The notes: generated by a model from the letters alone, not told the origin. A stretch of 64,000 nucleotides of DNA from Actinomycetales bacterium (GCA_020444245.1 JAHLLI010000006.1:178483-242482), one strand, 5' to 3'; counted from the stretch's first letter, positions 8,837 to 18,062 are shown. Program-made: numbers and translations.

Positions 8837-8852
8837 GAAGAGTCGGTGAAGG
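8837..8852 (-). promoter_or_regulatory. Direct-repeat site A, candidate OmpR-type regulator box
   Basis: The plus strand reads GAAGAGTCGGTGAAGG: two AAG cores exactly 11 bp apart. It is 90 bp before the start of the secreted-protein gene (8746). Three closely similar sites occur at 38191, 40084 and 40151. Confidence 0.55.
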
Positions 8853-8854
8853 CG

Positions 8855-9271
8855 TCAGCGCATCCGGGCGAGTGCGAGCACGGCCCGTAGCCCGTCGTCG
8901 GTGCCCGGCCAGTGCCGGGTCACGGCCTCGGTGCCGGCGGTGCGCAGCACGGAGCGCAGCACCAGGGCGACGAGCACGAGGTCGTCGGCCCAACCGAGCA
9001 CCGGGACGAAGTCCGGCACCAGGTCGATGGGCGAGACGAGGTAGGCGAGCAGCAGCCACAGCCGCACCCGCACGCCGCGGGGGAGCGTCGGGTCCGCCGC
9101 GAGCCGTCGGACCAGTCTCACCAGGTCGGGCACCAGGCGGGCGGCGGCGCCGAGGGTGGCCTGCCCGGGCGCGACGGCCCACAGGGCCGCGACGGCGACC
9201 GCCCACAGCAGGACCAGGCCGCCGACCACCGCGACGGGCACCGACCACCAGTGCTCCCACCAGCCGGTCAT
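8855..9271 (-). CDS. YkvA/DUF1232 family membrane protein
   Basis: A 138-residue protein with an N-terminal TM helix (about 8-32) and the DUF1232 signature LLAYLVSPIDLVPDFVPVLGWADD (about 85-108), where SPIDLVPDFxPxxGxxDD is diagnostic. The end LRAVLALARMR is basic. The family is widespread; its function is not settled. The ATG at 9271 directly precedes the first TM helix (MTGWWEHWW). Confidence 0.85.
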   Translation of the reverse strand: MTGWWEHWWSVPVAVVGGLVLLWAVAVAALWAVAPGQATLGAAARLVPDLVRLVRRLAADPTLPRGVRVRLWLLLAYLVSPIDLVPDFVPVLGWADDLVLVALVLRSVLRTAGTEAVTRHWPGTDDGLRAVLALARMR

Positions 9272-9359
9272 CGCCGGACCGGGGCTCGTGGGGTGCGTCC
9301 TCGTGCAGGGTCGCCGGGCATCGCGAGGATAGTAGGGGACACGGACCGGGAGAGGTGGC

Positions 9360-10274
9360 ATGGCGCACGACCACGCGCACGCGCAGGGCGTCGAGCAGCG
9401 GCGGCGCCTGGCCGTCGCGCTCGGGATCACCGCCGTGATCCTGATCGCCGAGGTGGTCGGCGCGGTGATCACCGGGAGCCTCGCGCTGCTGGTCGACGCC
9501 GCGCACATGCTCACCGACGTCGCCGGGCTGACGATGGCAGTGCTGGCCGCCGGCCTCGCCCTCCGTCCGGCGACGTCGCGGCGCACGTGGGGTCTGCGGC
9601 GCGCCGAGGTGCTCTCCGCCCTCGCCCAGGCGGCGGTGCTCGTCGGGGTCGGGATCGTGGTCCTGGTCGAGGGGGTGCGGCGGCTGATCGTGCCGCCCGA
9701 GATCCTGCCCGGCGAGCTCGTGGTGTTCGGCGCGATCGGGCTGGCGGGCAACGTCGCCTCGCTGCTCGTGCTGCGCGGCCACAGGTCGGGCAGCCTCAAC
9801 CTGCGGGCCGCGTTCCTGGAGGTCGTCAACGACGCGCTCGGGTCGGTCGGCGTGCTGGTGGCCGCGGCGGTCATCGCCACGACCGGTTGGCAGCGCGCCG
9901 ACGCCGTCGCCGCGCTGGTGATCGGCGCACTCATCGTGCCGCGGGCCCTGCTCATCCTGAAGGAGACCGTCTCGGTCCTGCTGGAGTCGGTGCCGCCGGG
10001 CCTGGACCTGGACGCGGTGCGCGACCACCTGCTGGGCCTGGACCACGTGCGCGAGGTGCACGACCTGCACGCCTCGCTCATCGCGACCGGGCTGCCGGTG
10101 ATCACCGCGCACGTCGTGATCGACGACGAGTGCTTCACCGACGGGCATGCCCCCGAGCTGCTCGACCGCCTACAGGAGTGCGTCGCGACACACTTCGACG
10201 TCGCCGTGGAGCACTCCACGTTCCAGCTCGAGCCGGCGCGGCACACCGAGCACGAGGCGACCGGACACGACTGA
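9360..10274 (+). CDS. Cation diffusion facilitator (zinc/heavy-metal efflux)
   Basis: A 304-residue CDF transporter that exports divalent cations, usually Zn2+, by proton antiport. The start MAHDHAHAQ supplies a short His-rich N-terminus. Six TM helices span about 20-195, with transport-site motifs DAAHMLTD in TM2 (about 46-53) and NDALGSVG in TM5. The cytoplasmic C-terminal domain has LHASLIATGLPVITAHVVI and a final EHSTFQLE typical of CzcD/ZitB. The ribosome site GGGAGAGG precedes the ATG. Confidence 0.93.
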   Translation: MAHDHAHAQGVEQRRRLAVALGITAVILIAEVVGAVITGSLALLVDAAHMLTDVAGLTMAVLAAGLALRPATSRRTWGLRRAEVLSALAQAAVLVGVGIVVLVEGVRRLIVPPEILPGELVVFGAIGLAGNVASLLVLRGHRSGSLNLRAAFLEVVNDALGSVGVLVAAAVIATTGWQRADAVAALVIGALIVPRALLILKETVSVLLESVPPGLDLDAVRDHLLGLDHVREVHDLHASLIATGLPVITAHVVIDDECFTDGHAPELLDRLQECVATHFDVAVEHSTFQLEPARHTEHEATGHD

Positions 10275-10324
10275 TCCGGTGGCGGGCACGGCGTGGCTCG
10301 GGCAGGCGAGGGCCTCGGTCCCGC

Positions 10325-10330
10325 TAGCGT
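10325..10330 (+). promoter_or_regulatory. -10 box TAGCGT of a probable leaderless transcript
   Basis: TAGCGT lies 6 nt before the ATG at 10337, with no ribosome-binding sequence. Confidence 0.55.
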
Positions 10331-10336
10331 CGCGGC

Positions 10337-10909
10337 ATGGGTCTGTTCTCCCGCGGGCGCACTGACGGTTCGGAGCCGCTCGATCTCCCCTACGACCCGG
10401 GGTCTGCCGAGGGCCTCGCCGCGCGGTGGACCCGGTGGGGGGCGGGGATCGGGCCGATGCACAGCCCGTTCACGGATCCCACGGGCGAGGACGCGGCCCT
10501 CGACCAGCCGGCGGACGTCTGGTTCCTCGCCGGGACGTTCGGTGGTTCGGCCGACCGCGCCGTCACGGTTCCGGCCGGCCGGCCGATCTTCCTTCCCGCC
10601 GTCAACATGTGGGACTTCCCGGCGTACGGCCCGCTGGAGGACCTGCCGCGCTCGTACGGGTCCGCTGAGCTCGACGACGAGCCCGTCGAGCCCATCTGGA
10701 TCAGCACCCCGGTGCCCTTCCTCGTGGCCGGTGCGCGTCTGAACCTCGTGACCAAGAGCCGCAAGCCCGTCCCGACCGTCGTCGCGGGCTGGTGGGTGCA
10801 CATGCCGCCGCCCCTGCCGGGTCCGCACCTGCTCCACGTCACGGGCGGTGACGGCCACGGGTTCACCCTCGACCTGACGTTCCGCCTCACGGTGACCGAG
10901 GACAGCTAG
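10337..10909 (+). CDS. Conserved-looking soluble protein, unknown
   Basis: A 190-residue protein without signal peptide or TM segments. The middle block DVWFLAGTFGGSADRAVTVP followed by GRPIFLPAVNMWDF, and the end VTGGDGHGFTLDLTFRLTV, look like a beta-rich domain; I associate this block with uncharacterised actinobacterial proteins but cannot name a family. The start is supported by the TAGCGT box. Its stop overlaps, convergently, the stop of the large membrane protein at 10906 (cta/tag). Confidence 0.7.
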   Translation: MGLFSRGRTDGSEPLDLPYDPGSAEGLAARWTRWGAGIGPMHSPFTDPTGEDAALDQPADVWFLAGTFGGSADRAVTVPAGRPIFLPAVNMWDFPAYGPLEDLPRSYGSAELDDEPVEPIWISTPVPFLVAGARLNLVTKSRKPVPTVVAGWWVHMPPPLPGPHLLHVTGGDGHGFTLDLTFRLTVTEDS

Positions 10910-12678
10910 GCGCGCAGGAGCGGTACCAGGAGCGCCGCGACCCAGCAGGCGCCGAGAACCGTCGATGCGGACGGGCGCAGGCGCACCCGTCCGCGCGCGA
11001 GGGCCCGCTCGGCGCGTGCGACCTCGATGCGTCCGGCCACCTCGGCCGGAGGCGCCCCGTCTCGCACGACCGGACGGCTCTTGGGTGTCACGGTGATGAC
11101 CAGGCGCCCACCGCCGGGCTTGCCGTCGTCGTATCCGACCGTGAGCACCTCGTCCCTGGCCTCGGCGGCCGTGACCCGCGCCCACGGGATCATCGTGTCG
11201 AGCAGCAGGCCGCGGAAGACCAGGGCGCGGGGTCGCAGGTTGAGCGTGCTGTGGCCCAGGAAGGAGACCGCCCACGCGAGCCCTGCGAAGGTCAGCCCGG
11301 CTCCGATCAGGCGAGGGCTGGGCCCGGTCACCGAGACCACCCAGGACGAGGCGAACCACGCACCGGGCAGGAGGATCCACGGCAGCCAGCGGCCGGCCGT
11401 CCGGCCGACCTGCTCGATCACCGCGTCGCGGCTCCGCTTGAACTCGGCATACAGCGACGGACGCTCCGTGGCGATGTCGGTCCGGGGTCGGAGGCTGCGC
11501 CACGCAGGGAACCGCAGGGGCGCCGTCGCCACGAAGACGTCCTCGCCGTGCGTGATCAGGACCGGTCCGGCCTCGCCGATGCGGCCGGCGACGAGGACGG
11601 TCTCGCCGTGCCACGTCTCCGCGGGGGCCGGCGGTGCGTGGCCGTACGACGGCCCGACCGGGCCGCCCTGCGGGTCGTGCTGCGGCGCCGCGAGCACCTG
11701 GACGAGCCGCGGCGCGGTCGCCACGGGTCGGCCGGCGTCGTCGACGGCGAGGATCAGCACGCCGTGCCTGCGGGGGGTCCAGGTGGCCAGGCAGGTCAGC
11801 GCCGGCTGAGGGCGGGTCAGCAGGTCGAACAATCCCCGTCGGGTCCTGCGGGATCGCAGGACCCAGCCGACCCCGAGCACTCCGGCGAACGCTGCGACGA
11901 TCAGGACGAGCGTCGGGTCCATGACGTCGTCCACGGCCTCGACCCGACCGGTCTCGGGCGACCAGCGCACGGTGACGCGGTCCCCGACGGTGCGGTCCAG
12001 GTTGGTCGTAGGCATCCGGAGCGTCTCGCCGTCGAGCTCCACCTCGGCGGACATGTGGTCGTCGGCGACCGAGACGACCGTGGCGTCGGCGACCACCGCC
12101 TGGGCGCGGAAGTCCGAAGCCGCGCTGTCGTCGTGCCACCACCAGCCGACCGCGCCGGCCGCGACGAGCATGAGGACGATCGACCCGACGGTGGCCTCGA
12201 GGCTGCGAACCAGCAGGGGTGCGACGACGTACGACGGGAGCTCGGGAATCGTCACGCTGGTCGGGTCCGCACCGAGGAGCACGGGGGCGAGGGCTCTGCG
12301 GCGGACGCTCAGCACGCCCTCGGTGACGGCGATGACGGCGAGCGCGGCTGCCGGGACCAGCCAGGCGGCCGGTAGGCCCTGGTGGATGGTCGGCAGGAGG
12401 CCGCCGACGCCCAGCGAGACGGTGGCGAGCACCAGGCCCGCGCGCGGCGCGGTCACGACCAGCGCCAGCGATGCGAGGGCGAGGGACTGCAGCGCGGAGC
12501 TGAGCACCCAGGAGCTCGAGCTGACGATCTCGGCGGTGAAGGGCGTCGTGCCCGTGGTGACGTAGCCGACTGTGGACGCGCCCAGCACCCCGGCCACGAC
12601 CGCGACGCGGATCAGACCGGGTGGGACACGGTTCGTGAGCTGAGCGGCCAGTGCTCGGGTGAGCAGCGGCTCTGTCAC
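10906..12678 (-). CDS. Large multi-domain membrane protein, unknown
   Basis: A 590-residue protein with TM helices grouped near residues 20-150 (about four), ~160-185, ~255-275, ~435-480 and a final helix ~570-588. Between TM groups is a beta-rich segment (ADATVVSVADDHMSAEVELDGE) resembling the extracytoplasmic part of DUF3592-type proteins. The region PRALVFRGLLLDTMIPWARV resembles a bacterial PH-like (YdbS/DUF2244-type) domain. No enzyme motif is visible. Its neighbours give no functional hint. Confidence 0.65.
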   Translation of the reverse strand: MTEPLLTRALAAQLTNRVPPGLIRVAVVAGVLGASTVGYVTTGTTPFTAEIVSSSSWVLSSALQSLALASLALVVTAPRAGLVLATVSLGVGGLLPTIHQGLPAAWLVPAAALAVIAVTEGVLSVRRRALAPVLLGADPTSVTIPELPSYVVAPLLVRSLEATVGSIVLMLVAAGAVGWWWHDDSAASDFRAQAVVADATVVSVADDHMSAEVELDGETLRMPTTNLDRTVGDRVTVRWSPETGRVEAVDDVMDPTLVLIVAAFAGVLGVGWVLRSRRTRRGLFDLLTRPQPALTCLATWTPRRHGVLILAVDDAGRPVATAPRLVQVLAAPQHDPQGGPVGPSYGHAPPAPAETWHGETVLVAGRIGEAGPVLITHGEDVFVATAPLRFPAWRSLRPRTDIATERPSLYAEFKRSRDAVIEQVGRTAGRWLPWILLPGAWFASSWVVSVTGPSPRLIGAGLTFAGLAWAVSFLGHSTLNLRPRALVFRGLLLDTMIPWARVTAAEARDEVLTVGYDDGKPGGGRLVITVTPKSRPVVRDGAPPAEVAGRIEVARAERALARGRVRLRPSASTVLGACWVAALLVPLLRA

Positions 12679-12774
12679 GGAGGTCCCTCCTGCCGTCGGT
12701 CGGTGCGCGACGCGCGCCCGCGGACGAGGGTAGCGACGGCGACCTGCGCTCGGGGCTGCCGACGCGCTGGCCGC

Positions 12775-13827
12775 TCAGTCCGGCTCGGCGTGCACCTCGT
12801 TCGCCTTCACCGACGCCCAGACCTCGACGCCGGGGGCAAGGCCGAGCTCGGCCGCGGCGCCCGACGTGAGGTCGGCCAGGGCGGCGGGCGGCCCGGCGAG
12901 CCCGACCCGGACGACGGAGCCGGCCTGCTCGACCGTGGTGACGTGCGTGCGCCAGACGTTGCGCGGCGAGCCGTGCGGCTGCTCGGCGTGCAACGCGATC
13001 GCGCCCGGCGCCACGGTGACCACCACCGCACCGACGGGCGCCTCGGCCGGGACGAGGCGTCCACCTTCGTCGAGCGCGACCGCCGTGCCGTCTGCGACGC
13101 CGCGGTACACGTTGAGGCCCAGCAGCCGGGCCGTCCAGCCGGTTCGCGGTGCGCGGGCGAGCTCGGCGGGGGTGCCGTCCTGGACGACGGCGCCGGCCTC
13201 GAGCACCACCACGCGGTCGGCCAGCAGGGTCGCGTCCACCGGGTCGTGCGTGACCAGCAGGCACACGGTGCGGCGCTCACCCAGCACGTCGGCGAGCGCG
13301 CGACGGACCTCCACGCGGGTGGACGCATCGAGCGCCGCGAGGGGCTCGTCGAGCAGCAGCACCGCCGGCTCTGTCGCAAGGGCCCGTGCCAGCGCCACGC
13401 GCTGCGCCTGCCCGCCGGACAGCGCCGACGGCCGCCGGGCGGCAAGGTCGCCGATGCCGAGCCGGTCGAGCCAGGCTTGCGCGCGCCGCCGGGCCTCCTC
13501 GCGCTGCACGCCGCGGGCCCGAGGGCCGAAGGCGACGTTCTGCAGCGCGGTGAGGTGGCCGAACAGCAGGTGGTCGGAGAACACCAGCCCCACCCCGCGT
13601 CGTTCCGGCGGTAGCCACCGCCCGGACGCGGTGTCCTCCCAGACCGTGCCCCCGGCCTCGACCCGGCCCTCGTCGACCGAGCTCAGCCCGGCCAGTGCGC
13701 GCAGCAGGGTGGTCTTGCCCGCACCGTTGGGGCCGAGCACGGCGACCACGCCGCCGTCCGGCACGCCGAGATCGACGTCCAGCGCGAACGTCTCGCGGCG
13801 CACCGCGACCCTGGCCGCCAGACTCAT
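12775..13827 (-). CDS. modC: Molybdate ABC transporter ATP-binding protein
   Basis: A 350-residue ATPase that energises molybdate uptake. Walker A is GPNGAGKTTLL (about 33-43), the signature is LSGGQAQRVALARALA, Walker B is VLLLDEPLAALDA and the H-loop is LVTHDPVDA. The C-terminal ~75 residues form the TOBE/Mop-type regulatory domain (VYRGVADGTAV and VWASVKANEVHAEPD). The start overlaps the modB stop by ATGA. No modA is in the window. Confidence 0.93.
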   Translation of the reverse strand: MSLAARVAVRRETFALDVDLGVPDGGVVAVLGPNGAGKTTLLRALAGLSSVDEGRVEAGGTVWEDTASGRWLPPERRGVGLVFSDHLLFGHLTALQNVAFGPRARGVQREEARRRAQAWLDRLGIGDLAARRPSALSGGQAQRVALARALATEPAVLLLDEPLAALDASTRVEVRRALADVLGERRTVCLLVTHDPVDATLLADRVVVLEAGAVVQDGTPAELARAPRTGWTARLLGLNVYRGVADGTAVALDEGGRLVPAEAPVGAVVVTVAPGAIALHAEQPHGSPRNVWRTHVTTVEQAGSVVRVGLAGPPAALADLTSGAAAELGLAPGVEVWASVKANEVHAEPD

Positions 13828-14639
13828 GACCGCACCGCCGGCACCCAGCGCTCACGCAGTGCGACGAGGACCGTCGCGGAGGTGGCGAGCAGCACCAGGG
13901 ACAGCGCGATCGCGGCGGCCGGGTCGTTCTGCATCGCCAGGTAGATCGCCAGGGGCATGGTCTGGGTGGTGCCCGGCAGGCTCCCGGCGAACGTGATCGT
14001 CGCGCCGAACTCGCCCAGGGCCCGCGCGAAGGTCAGCGCGGTGCCGGCGGCGAGTCCGGGGGCCACCGCGGGGAGCGTGACGCGGCGGGCGACGTACCAG
14101 GGTCCGGCACCGAGCGTGGCAGCGGCGTCCTCGGCGCGTCTGTCGACCCCGCGCAGCGCGCCCTCGACCGAGACGACCAGGAACGGCATGGCGACGAACG
14201 CCTCGGCGATCACCACGGCGAGCGTCGTGAACGGGATCTGCACGCCGAACCACGCGTCCAGGTACTGCCCGGCCAGGCCCCGCCGGCCCAGCAGGAGCAG
14301 CAGGGCGACGCCGCCCACCACGGGCGGGAGCACGAGCGGCACCGTGACCAGGGCGCGCAGCACGCGCAGGCCCGGCAGGGCGGCGCGGGCCAGGACCCAG
14401 GCGAGCGGCACGCCGAGCACCACGCTCAGCGCCGTCGCGGTGCTCGCCGAGACCAGCGACAGGCGCAGCGCCTCGAGGGTCGTCGGGTCGGTCAGGCGTG
14501 CGGCGAGCTCGCCCCACGGCGCGCGCCAGACGAGCGCCACCAGCGGGAGCACGAGGAACGCGGCTCCGAGCGCGGCGAGCAGCGGCATGCCGCGTGGCAT
14601 CCGCGTCCGGCGGCGCCGGGTCACCCCCGCGGCAGTCAC
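13824..14639 (-). CDS. modB: Molybdate ABC transporter permease
   Basis: A 271-residue inner-membrane permease with about six TM helices and the EAA loop EDAAATLGAGPWYVARRVTLP that docks onto ModC. GEFGATITFAGSLPGTTQTMPLAIY matches the ModB C-terminal region. The GTG start overlaps the stop of the upstream Mop-type gene (GTGA), and its stop overlaps modC, so the three genes form one tightly coupled operon. Confidence 0.93.
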   Translation of the reverse strand: MTAAGVTRRRRTRMPRGMPLLAALGAAFLVLPLVALVWRAPWGELAARLTDPTTLEALRLSLVSASTATALSVVLGVPLAWVLARAALPGLRVLRALVTVPLVLPPVVGGVALLLLLGRRGLAGQYLDAWFGVQIPFTTLAVVIAEAFVAMPFLVVSVEGALRGVDRRAEDAAATLGAGPWYVARRVTLPAVAPGLAAGTALTFARALGEFGATITFAGSLPGTTQTMPLAIYLAMQNDPAAAIALSLVLLATSATVLVALRERWVPAVRS

Positions 14640-15031
14640 CGGCTGCCGCCCTCCCGCTCCACCACGACCAGGGTGGCCTTGACGACGGCTGCGGCGAGGA
14701 CCCCCGGCTCGAGGCCCAGCTCCTCGACGGCCTCGCGCGACATCAGCGACACGACGCGGTGCGGTCCGGCCTGGAGCTCGACCTGCGCCATGACCCCGTC
14801 GACCAGGACATCGGTCACCAGGCCCTCGAACCTGTTGCGGGCCGAGGAGGTGCCCGGCTGGCCGGCGGCGCGCTGGGCACGCAGGTACGCGGCCAGGTCC
14901 GCACCGTCGACCACCCGGCGGCGGTGGTCGTCGCGGGTGGACGCGAGCTGACCGGCGTCCAGCAGCCGACGCACCGTGTCATCGCTGACCCCGAGCACCC
15001 GGGCGACCTCGCCGATCCGCAGCTGCGTCAT
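14636..15031 (-). CDS. HTH (MerR-like) plus molybdate-binding Mop domain protein
   Basis: A 131-residue protein. The N-terminal excisionase/MerR-like HTH (LRIGEVARVLGVSDDTVRRLLDAGQL, residues 3-28) is joined to a single Mop/TOBE domain (about 65-128: SARNRFEGLVTDVLVDGVMAQVEL, ending VVKATLVVVE). It first reads out DNA and then binds molybdate, so it may act as a ModE-like regulator of the coupled modBC genes or as a molybdate buffer. It occupies the operon position where modA would be expected. Confidence 0.88.
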   Translation of the reverse strand: MTQLRIGEVARVLGVSDDTVRRLLDAGQLASTRDDHRRRVVDGADLAAYLRAQRAAGQPGTSSARNRFEGLVTDVLVDGVMAQVELQAGPHRVVSLMSREAVEELGLEPGVLAAAVVKATLVVVEREGGSR

Positions 15032-15124
15032 GAATCCGAGGATAGTGCCGCAGGAGCGAGGTGTTCGACGGCCCATCCGTCCCGGGGGCCCGGCTGCCGG
15101 CTCGTGGCGCGGGCCGGCGGTGGC

Positions 15125-15130
15125 TAGCCT
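15125..15130 (+). promoter_or_regulatory. -10 box TAGCCT of a probable leaderless transcript
   Basis: TAGCCT lies 7 nt before the GTG at 15138, in the divergent gap between the Mop-type regulator and moeZ. Confidence 0.55.
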
Positions 15131-15137
15131 GGCGCGC

Positions 15138-16352
15138 GTGAACCACTCGTGGGACGGCCGCGTCCCTGCGCTCGTCGAGCCGGGCCCCACGCTGACCCCG
15201 GACCAGGTCCGACGCTACTCGCGGCACCTGCTGCTCGACCGCCTCGGCGAGGAGGGCCAGCGCCGCCTGCGCGCTGCGCGGGTGTGCGTGGTCGGTGCCG
15301 GCGGCCTGGGCTCCCCGGTGGTGCTCTACCTGGCGGCCGCGGGCGTCGGGCGGATCGGGATCGTCGACGGTGACGACGTGGAGCTGTCCAACCTGCAGCG
15401 CCAGGTGCTGCACGCCACCGCCGACGTCGGCACGCCCAAGGTGGACTCCGCGGCGCGGCGCGTCGAGGCGTTGGACCCCGGCGTCGAGGTGGTCACCCAC
15501 CACCTGCGGCTCACCGCGGAGAACGCGGACCTGCTCGCCGACTACGACGTGGTCGTCGACGGCACCGACACCTTCGTCTCCCGGTACCTCATCAACGACG
15601 CGTGCGTGCGCCTGGGCCTGCCCGAGGTGTGGGGCTCGGTGCTCGCCTTCGACGCGCAGGTGTCGGTGTTCTGGGGCCGGCCCCCGGCGGGCGTCCCGGC
15701 GATCCAGCTGCGCGACGTGTTCCCCGACCCGCCCGCGCCCGGCCAGGTGCTGTCCTGCGCCGAGGCGGGTGTGCTCGGCGCCCTGTGCGGCCAGGTCGGC
15801 TCGCTCATGGCGACCGAGGTGGTCAAGCTCATGACCGGCGTCGGGAGGCCGCTGCTCGGACGGATCCTGGTGGTGGACGCGCTGGCCGCACGGTGGCGGG
15901 AGATCCCGGTCGCCGGCCGGGCGGCGCCGGACGCAGGCGTGGCGGCCGCCGAAGGGGCGACGTGGGGCGGGCCCGGCATGTCTCCGTCCGCGTCGACCGA
16001 GCGCCGCGGACCGGATGCACCCGCCGAGCCGCGTCTGGGGGAGGTCTCGGCCACCGAGCTCGCCGTCCTGCTCACCGACGGTCGCGTCCGCCTGGTCGAC
16101 GTCCGCGAGCCCGCCGAGCGCGCGATCGCCGCTCTCCCGGGCGCGCTGGCGCTGCCGCTGGGTGAGCTCCTGGCAGGCGGCTGGCGCACCCTGCCCGCGG
16201 ACCGGCCGATCGTCGCCTTCTGCCACGCGGGCATCCGTTCGCGTCAGGCCGGCCTCGCACTGCTCGCGGCGGGCTTCGACCCGGTGTCCCACCTGACCGG
16301 CGGCATCGACGCCTGGAGCCGCGAGGTGGACCCTTCCGTGCCGCGCTACTGA
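15138..16352 (+). CDS. moeZ: MoeZ/MoeB-type adenylyltransferase-sulfurtransferase
   Basis: A 404-residue E1-like enzyme that adenylates the C-terminal Gly of MoaD/ThiS-type proteins and supplies sulfur via a rhodanese domain. The ThiF/MoeB domain (about 15-265) shows VVGAGGLGSPVVLYLAAAG, DGDDVELSNLQRQ and the adenylation-site arginine. The usual zinc CxxC pairs are not evident. The C-terminal rhodanese (about 300-400) has the persulfide Cys in FCHAGIRSRQAG. The GTG start fits the leaderless box at 15125. It lies within the molybdenum region, so molybdopterin sulfur transfer is likely. Confidence 0.9.
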   Translation: MNHSWDGRVPALVEPGPTLTPDQVRRYSRHLLLDRLGEEGQRRLRAARVCVVGAGGLGSPVVLYLAAAGVGRIGIVDGDDVELSNLQRQVLHATADVGTPKVDSAARRVEALDPGVEVVTHHLRLTAENADLLADYDVVVDGTDTFVSRYLINDACVRLGLPEVWGSVLAFDAQVSVFWGRPPAGVPAIQLRDVFPDPPAPGQVLSCAEAGVLGALCGQVGSLMATEVVKLMTGVGRPLLGRILVVDALAARWREIPVAGRAAPDAGVAAAEGATWGGPGMSPSASTERRGPDAPAEPRLGEVSATELAVLLTDGRVRLVDVREPAERAIAALPGALALPLGELLAGGWRTLPADRPIVAFCHAGIRSRQAGLALLAAGFDPVSHLTGGIDAWSREVDPSVPRY

Positions 16353-16400
16353 CATCGCGCCGCCTGAGCGAGCGCGCGCGACTTGGCGGGCGGATCGCCG

Positions 16401-16406
16401 TAGCGT
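16401..16406 (+). promoter_or_regulatory. -10 box TAGCGT of a probable leaderless transcript
   Basis: TAGCGT lies exactly 7 nt before the GTG at 16414. It overlaps an alternative GTG at 16405, which makes the later start more likely. Confidence 0.5.
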
Positions 16407-16413
16407 GGTCGCC

Positions 16414-17013
16414 GTGGGCGACGCCATCACGATCGACGGCTACCGGATCGAGCCGCTCGGCCCGGCGACCTGGGACGCGTTCGCGGACCTCGCGGAGCGG
16501 CACAACGGCGTGTGGGGCGGGTGCTGGTGCACCTGGTTCCACCTGTACCCGGACCCCAAGGAGGAGCGCCGGGCGATCGGGAACCGCGAGTTCAAGCGGC
16601 GGCTCGTCGAGCAGGGGCGCACGCATGCCGCCCTCGTGCTCGACGGCGATGACGCGATCGCCTGGGCGCAGTACGGCACCGTCGAGGAGCTGCCCAACAT
16701 CCACCACCGCAAGGAGTGGGTGCGAGGTGTCGTGCGCCGGCCCGACTACCGGATCACCTGCCTGTTCGTCGACCGCCGCTACCGACGCAAGGGCGTCGCC
16801 GCGGTCGCCGTCCGGGGCGCCCTCGCGCTGGTCGCCGCCGCCGGCGGCGGACTGGTCGAGTCGTACCCGCACGACCTCCCGCCGGGGAAGAAGACCTCCG
16901 CGTCGTTCCTCTACAACGCCACCAGGACCATGTACGAGCAGCTCGGCTTCGATTTCCAGCGGTCCAAGGGGCAGGGCAACTGCGTGATGACCAAGGAGGT
17001 CCCGGCCGGGTAG
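16414..17013 (+). CDS. GNAT-family N-acetyltransferase
   Basis: A 199-residue acetyltransferase. CoA-binding motif A is ITCLFVDRRYRRKGVAAVAV (about 115-135), and the region ending MYEQLGFDF is the usual C-terminal tyrosine strand. GVWGGCWCTWFH near residue 30 is a conserved Cys/Trp block seen in a subgroup of these proteins. The substrate is unknown. The GTG at 16414 is preferred over 16405 because of the -10 spacing. It sits between moeZ and moaA but nothing shows a molybdenum role. Confidence 0.85.
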   Translation: MGDAITIDGYRIEPLGPATWDAFADLAERHNGVWGGCWCTWFHLYPDPKEERRAIGNREFKRRLVEQGRTHAALVLDGDDAIAWAQYGTVEELPNIHHRKEWVRGVVRRPDYRITCLFVDRRYRRKGVAAVAVRGALALVAAAGGGLVESYPHDLPPGKKTSASFLYNATRTMYEQLGFDFQRSKGQGNCVMTKEVPAG

Positions 17014-17066
17014 GTCGAGTGCTCGACGCCGGGTAGCGGTCTATCGCGACCGCGCGTCGGCGCGGG

Positions 17067-18062
17067 TCAGCCGCCGATCGCGCTCATCGGGCGGTCGGGC
17101 TGGACGAAGCCTGGCTCGCCGATGCCGTGACCGGCCTTCTTCCCGGCCAGGCAGTCGCGCAGCGCGGCCTCGATGGACGCGTCGTCCGCGCCGGAGCGCA
17201 GCACCGCGCGGACGTCGGTCTCAGTACGGGCGAACAAGCACGAGCGCAGCTGACCGTCGGCGGTCAGGCGCAGCCGGTCGCACGAGCCGCAGAACGGCGC
17301 GGTCACCGAGGCGATCACGCCGACCGTCGCCGGGCCGTCGTCCACGAGCCACAGCTCTGCGGGTGCGGCGCCGCGCCCGTCGAGGGGCGTCAGCCGGAAC
17401 GCGGCGCGCAGCCTCTCGAGGATCTCGGCCTGGTCGACCATCTCGCCGCGGTCCCAGGTGTGGCCCGCGTCCAGCGGCATCTGCTCGATGAAGCGCATCT
17501 GGTACCCGTGGCGCACCGCGAAGCGCACCAGGTCGATCACCTCGTCGTCGTTGACCCCGCGCATGACCACCGCGTTGAGCTTGATCGGGTCGAAGCCCGC
17601 GTCCGCGGCCGCCGCCAGCCCGGCGAGCACGTCGGGCAGCTTGTCGCGGCGGGTCAGCCGGGCGAACCGCTCGGGGTCGAGGGTGTCCACACTGACGTTG
17701 ACCCGCGCGAGCCCTGCCGCGCGCAGGTCGCCGGCGAGCGCGGGCATGCGCAGCCCGTTGGTGGTCATCGAGACCTCGGGGGGCCCCGACGGGCCCTCGA
17801 GCGTCGCGAGCCGCCGCACCACGTCGACCACGTCCGGACGCAGCAACGGCTCGCCGCCGGTGAGACGGATCTCGCGGACACCGAGGCCGACCGCGACCGC
17901 GGCCACGCGCACCAGCTCGTCGGTGGTGAGCATCGAGGGCCTCGCGAGCCACGGCACACCCTCGGCAGGCATGCAGTAGGTGCACCGCAGCGAGCAGCGG
18001 TCCGTCAGGGAGATGCGCAGGTCGTGGTGCGCGCGCCCGAACCGGTCGACGAGGACCGTCAC
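17067..18062 (-). CDS. moaA: GTP 3',8-cyclase, first step of molybdopterin synthesis
   Basis: A 331-residue radical-SAM enzyme that turns GTP into the cyclic precursor of molybdopterin. The N-terminal cluster motif is CSLRCTYC (Cys23, 27, 30); the C-terminal cluster is CGSCDRLRLTADGQLRSC; and the protein ends in the functionally required GG (MSAIGG). SAM and substrate motifs LTGGEPLLRPD and MTTNG are present. The GTG start overlaps the moaE stop (GTGA). moaC, the partner that completes the step, is not in the window. Confidence 0.95.
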   Translation of the reverse strand: MTVLVDRFGRAHHDLRISLTDRCSLRCTYCMPAEGVPWLARPSMLTTDELVRVAAVAVGLGVREIRLTGGEPLLRPDVVDVVRRLATLEGPSGPPEVSMTTNGLRMPALAGDLRAAGLARVNVSVDTLDPERFARLTRRDKLPDVLAGLAAAADAGFDPIKLNAVVMRGVNDDEVIDLVRFAVRHGYQMRFIEQMPLDAGHTWDRGEMVDQAEILERLRAAFRLTPLDGRGAAPAELWLVDDGPATVGVIASVTAPFCGSCDRLRLTADGQLRSCLFARTETDVRAVLRSGADDASIEAALRDCLAGKKAGHGIGEPGFVQPDRPMSAIGG

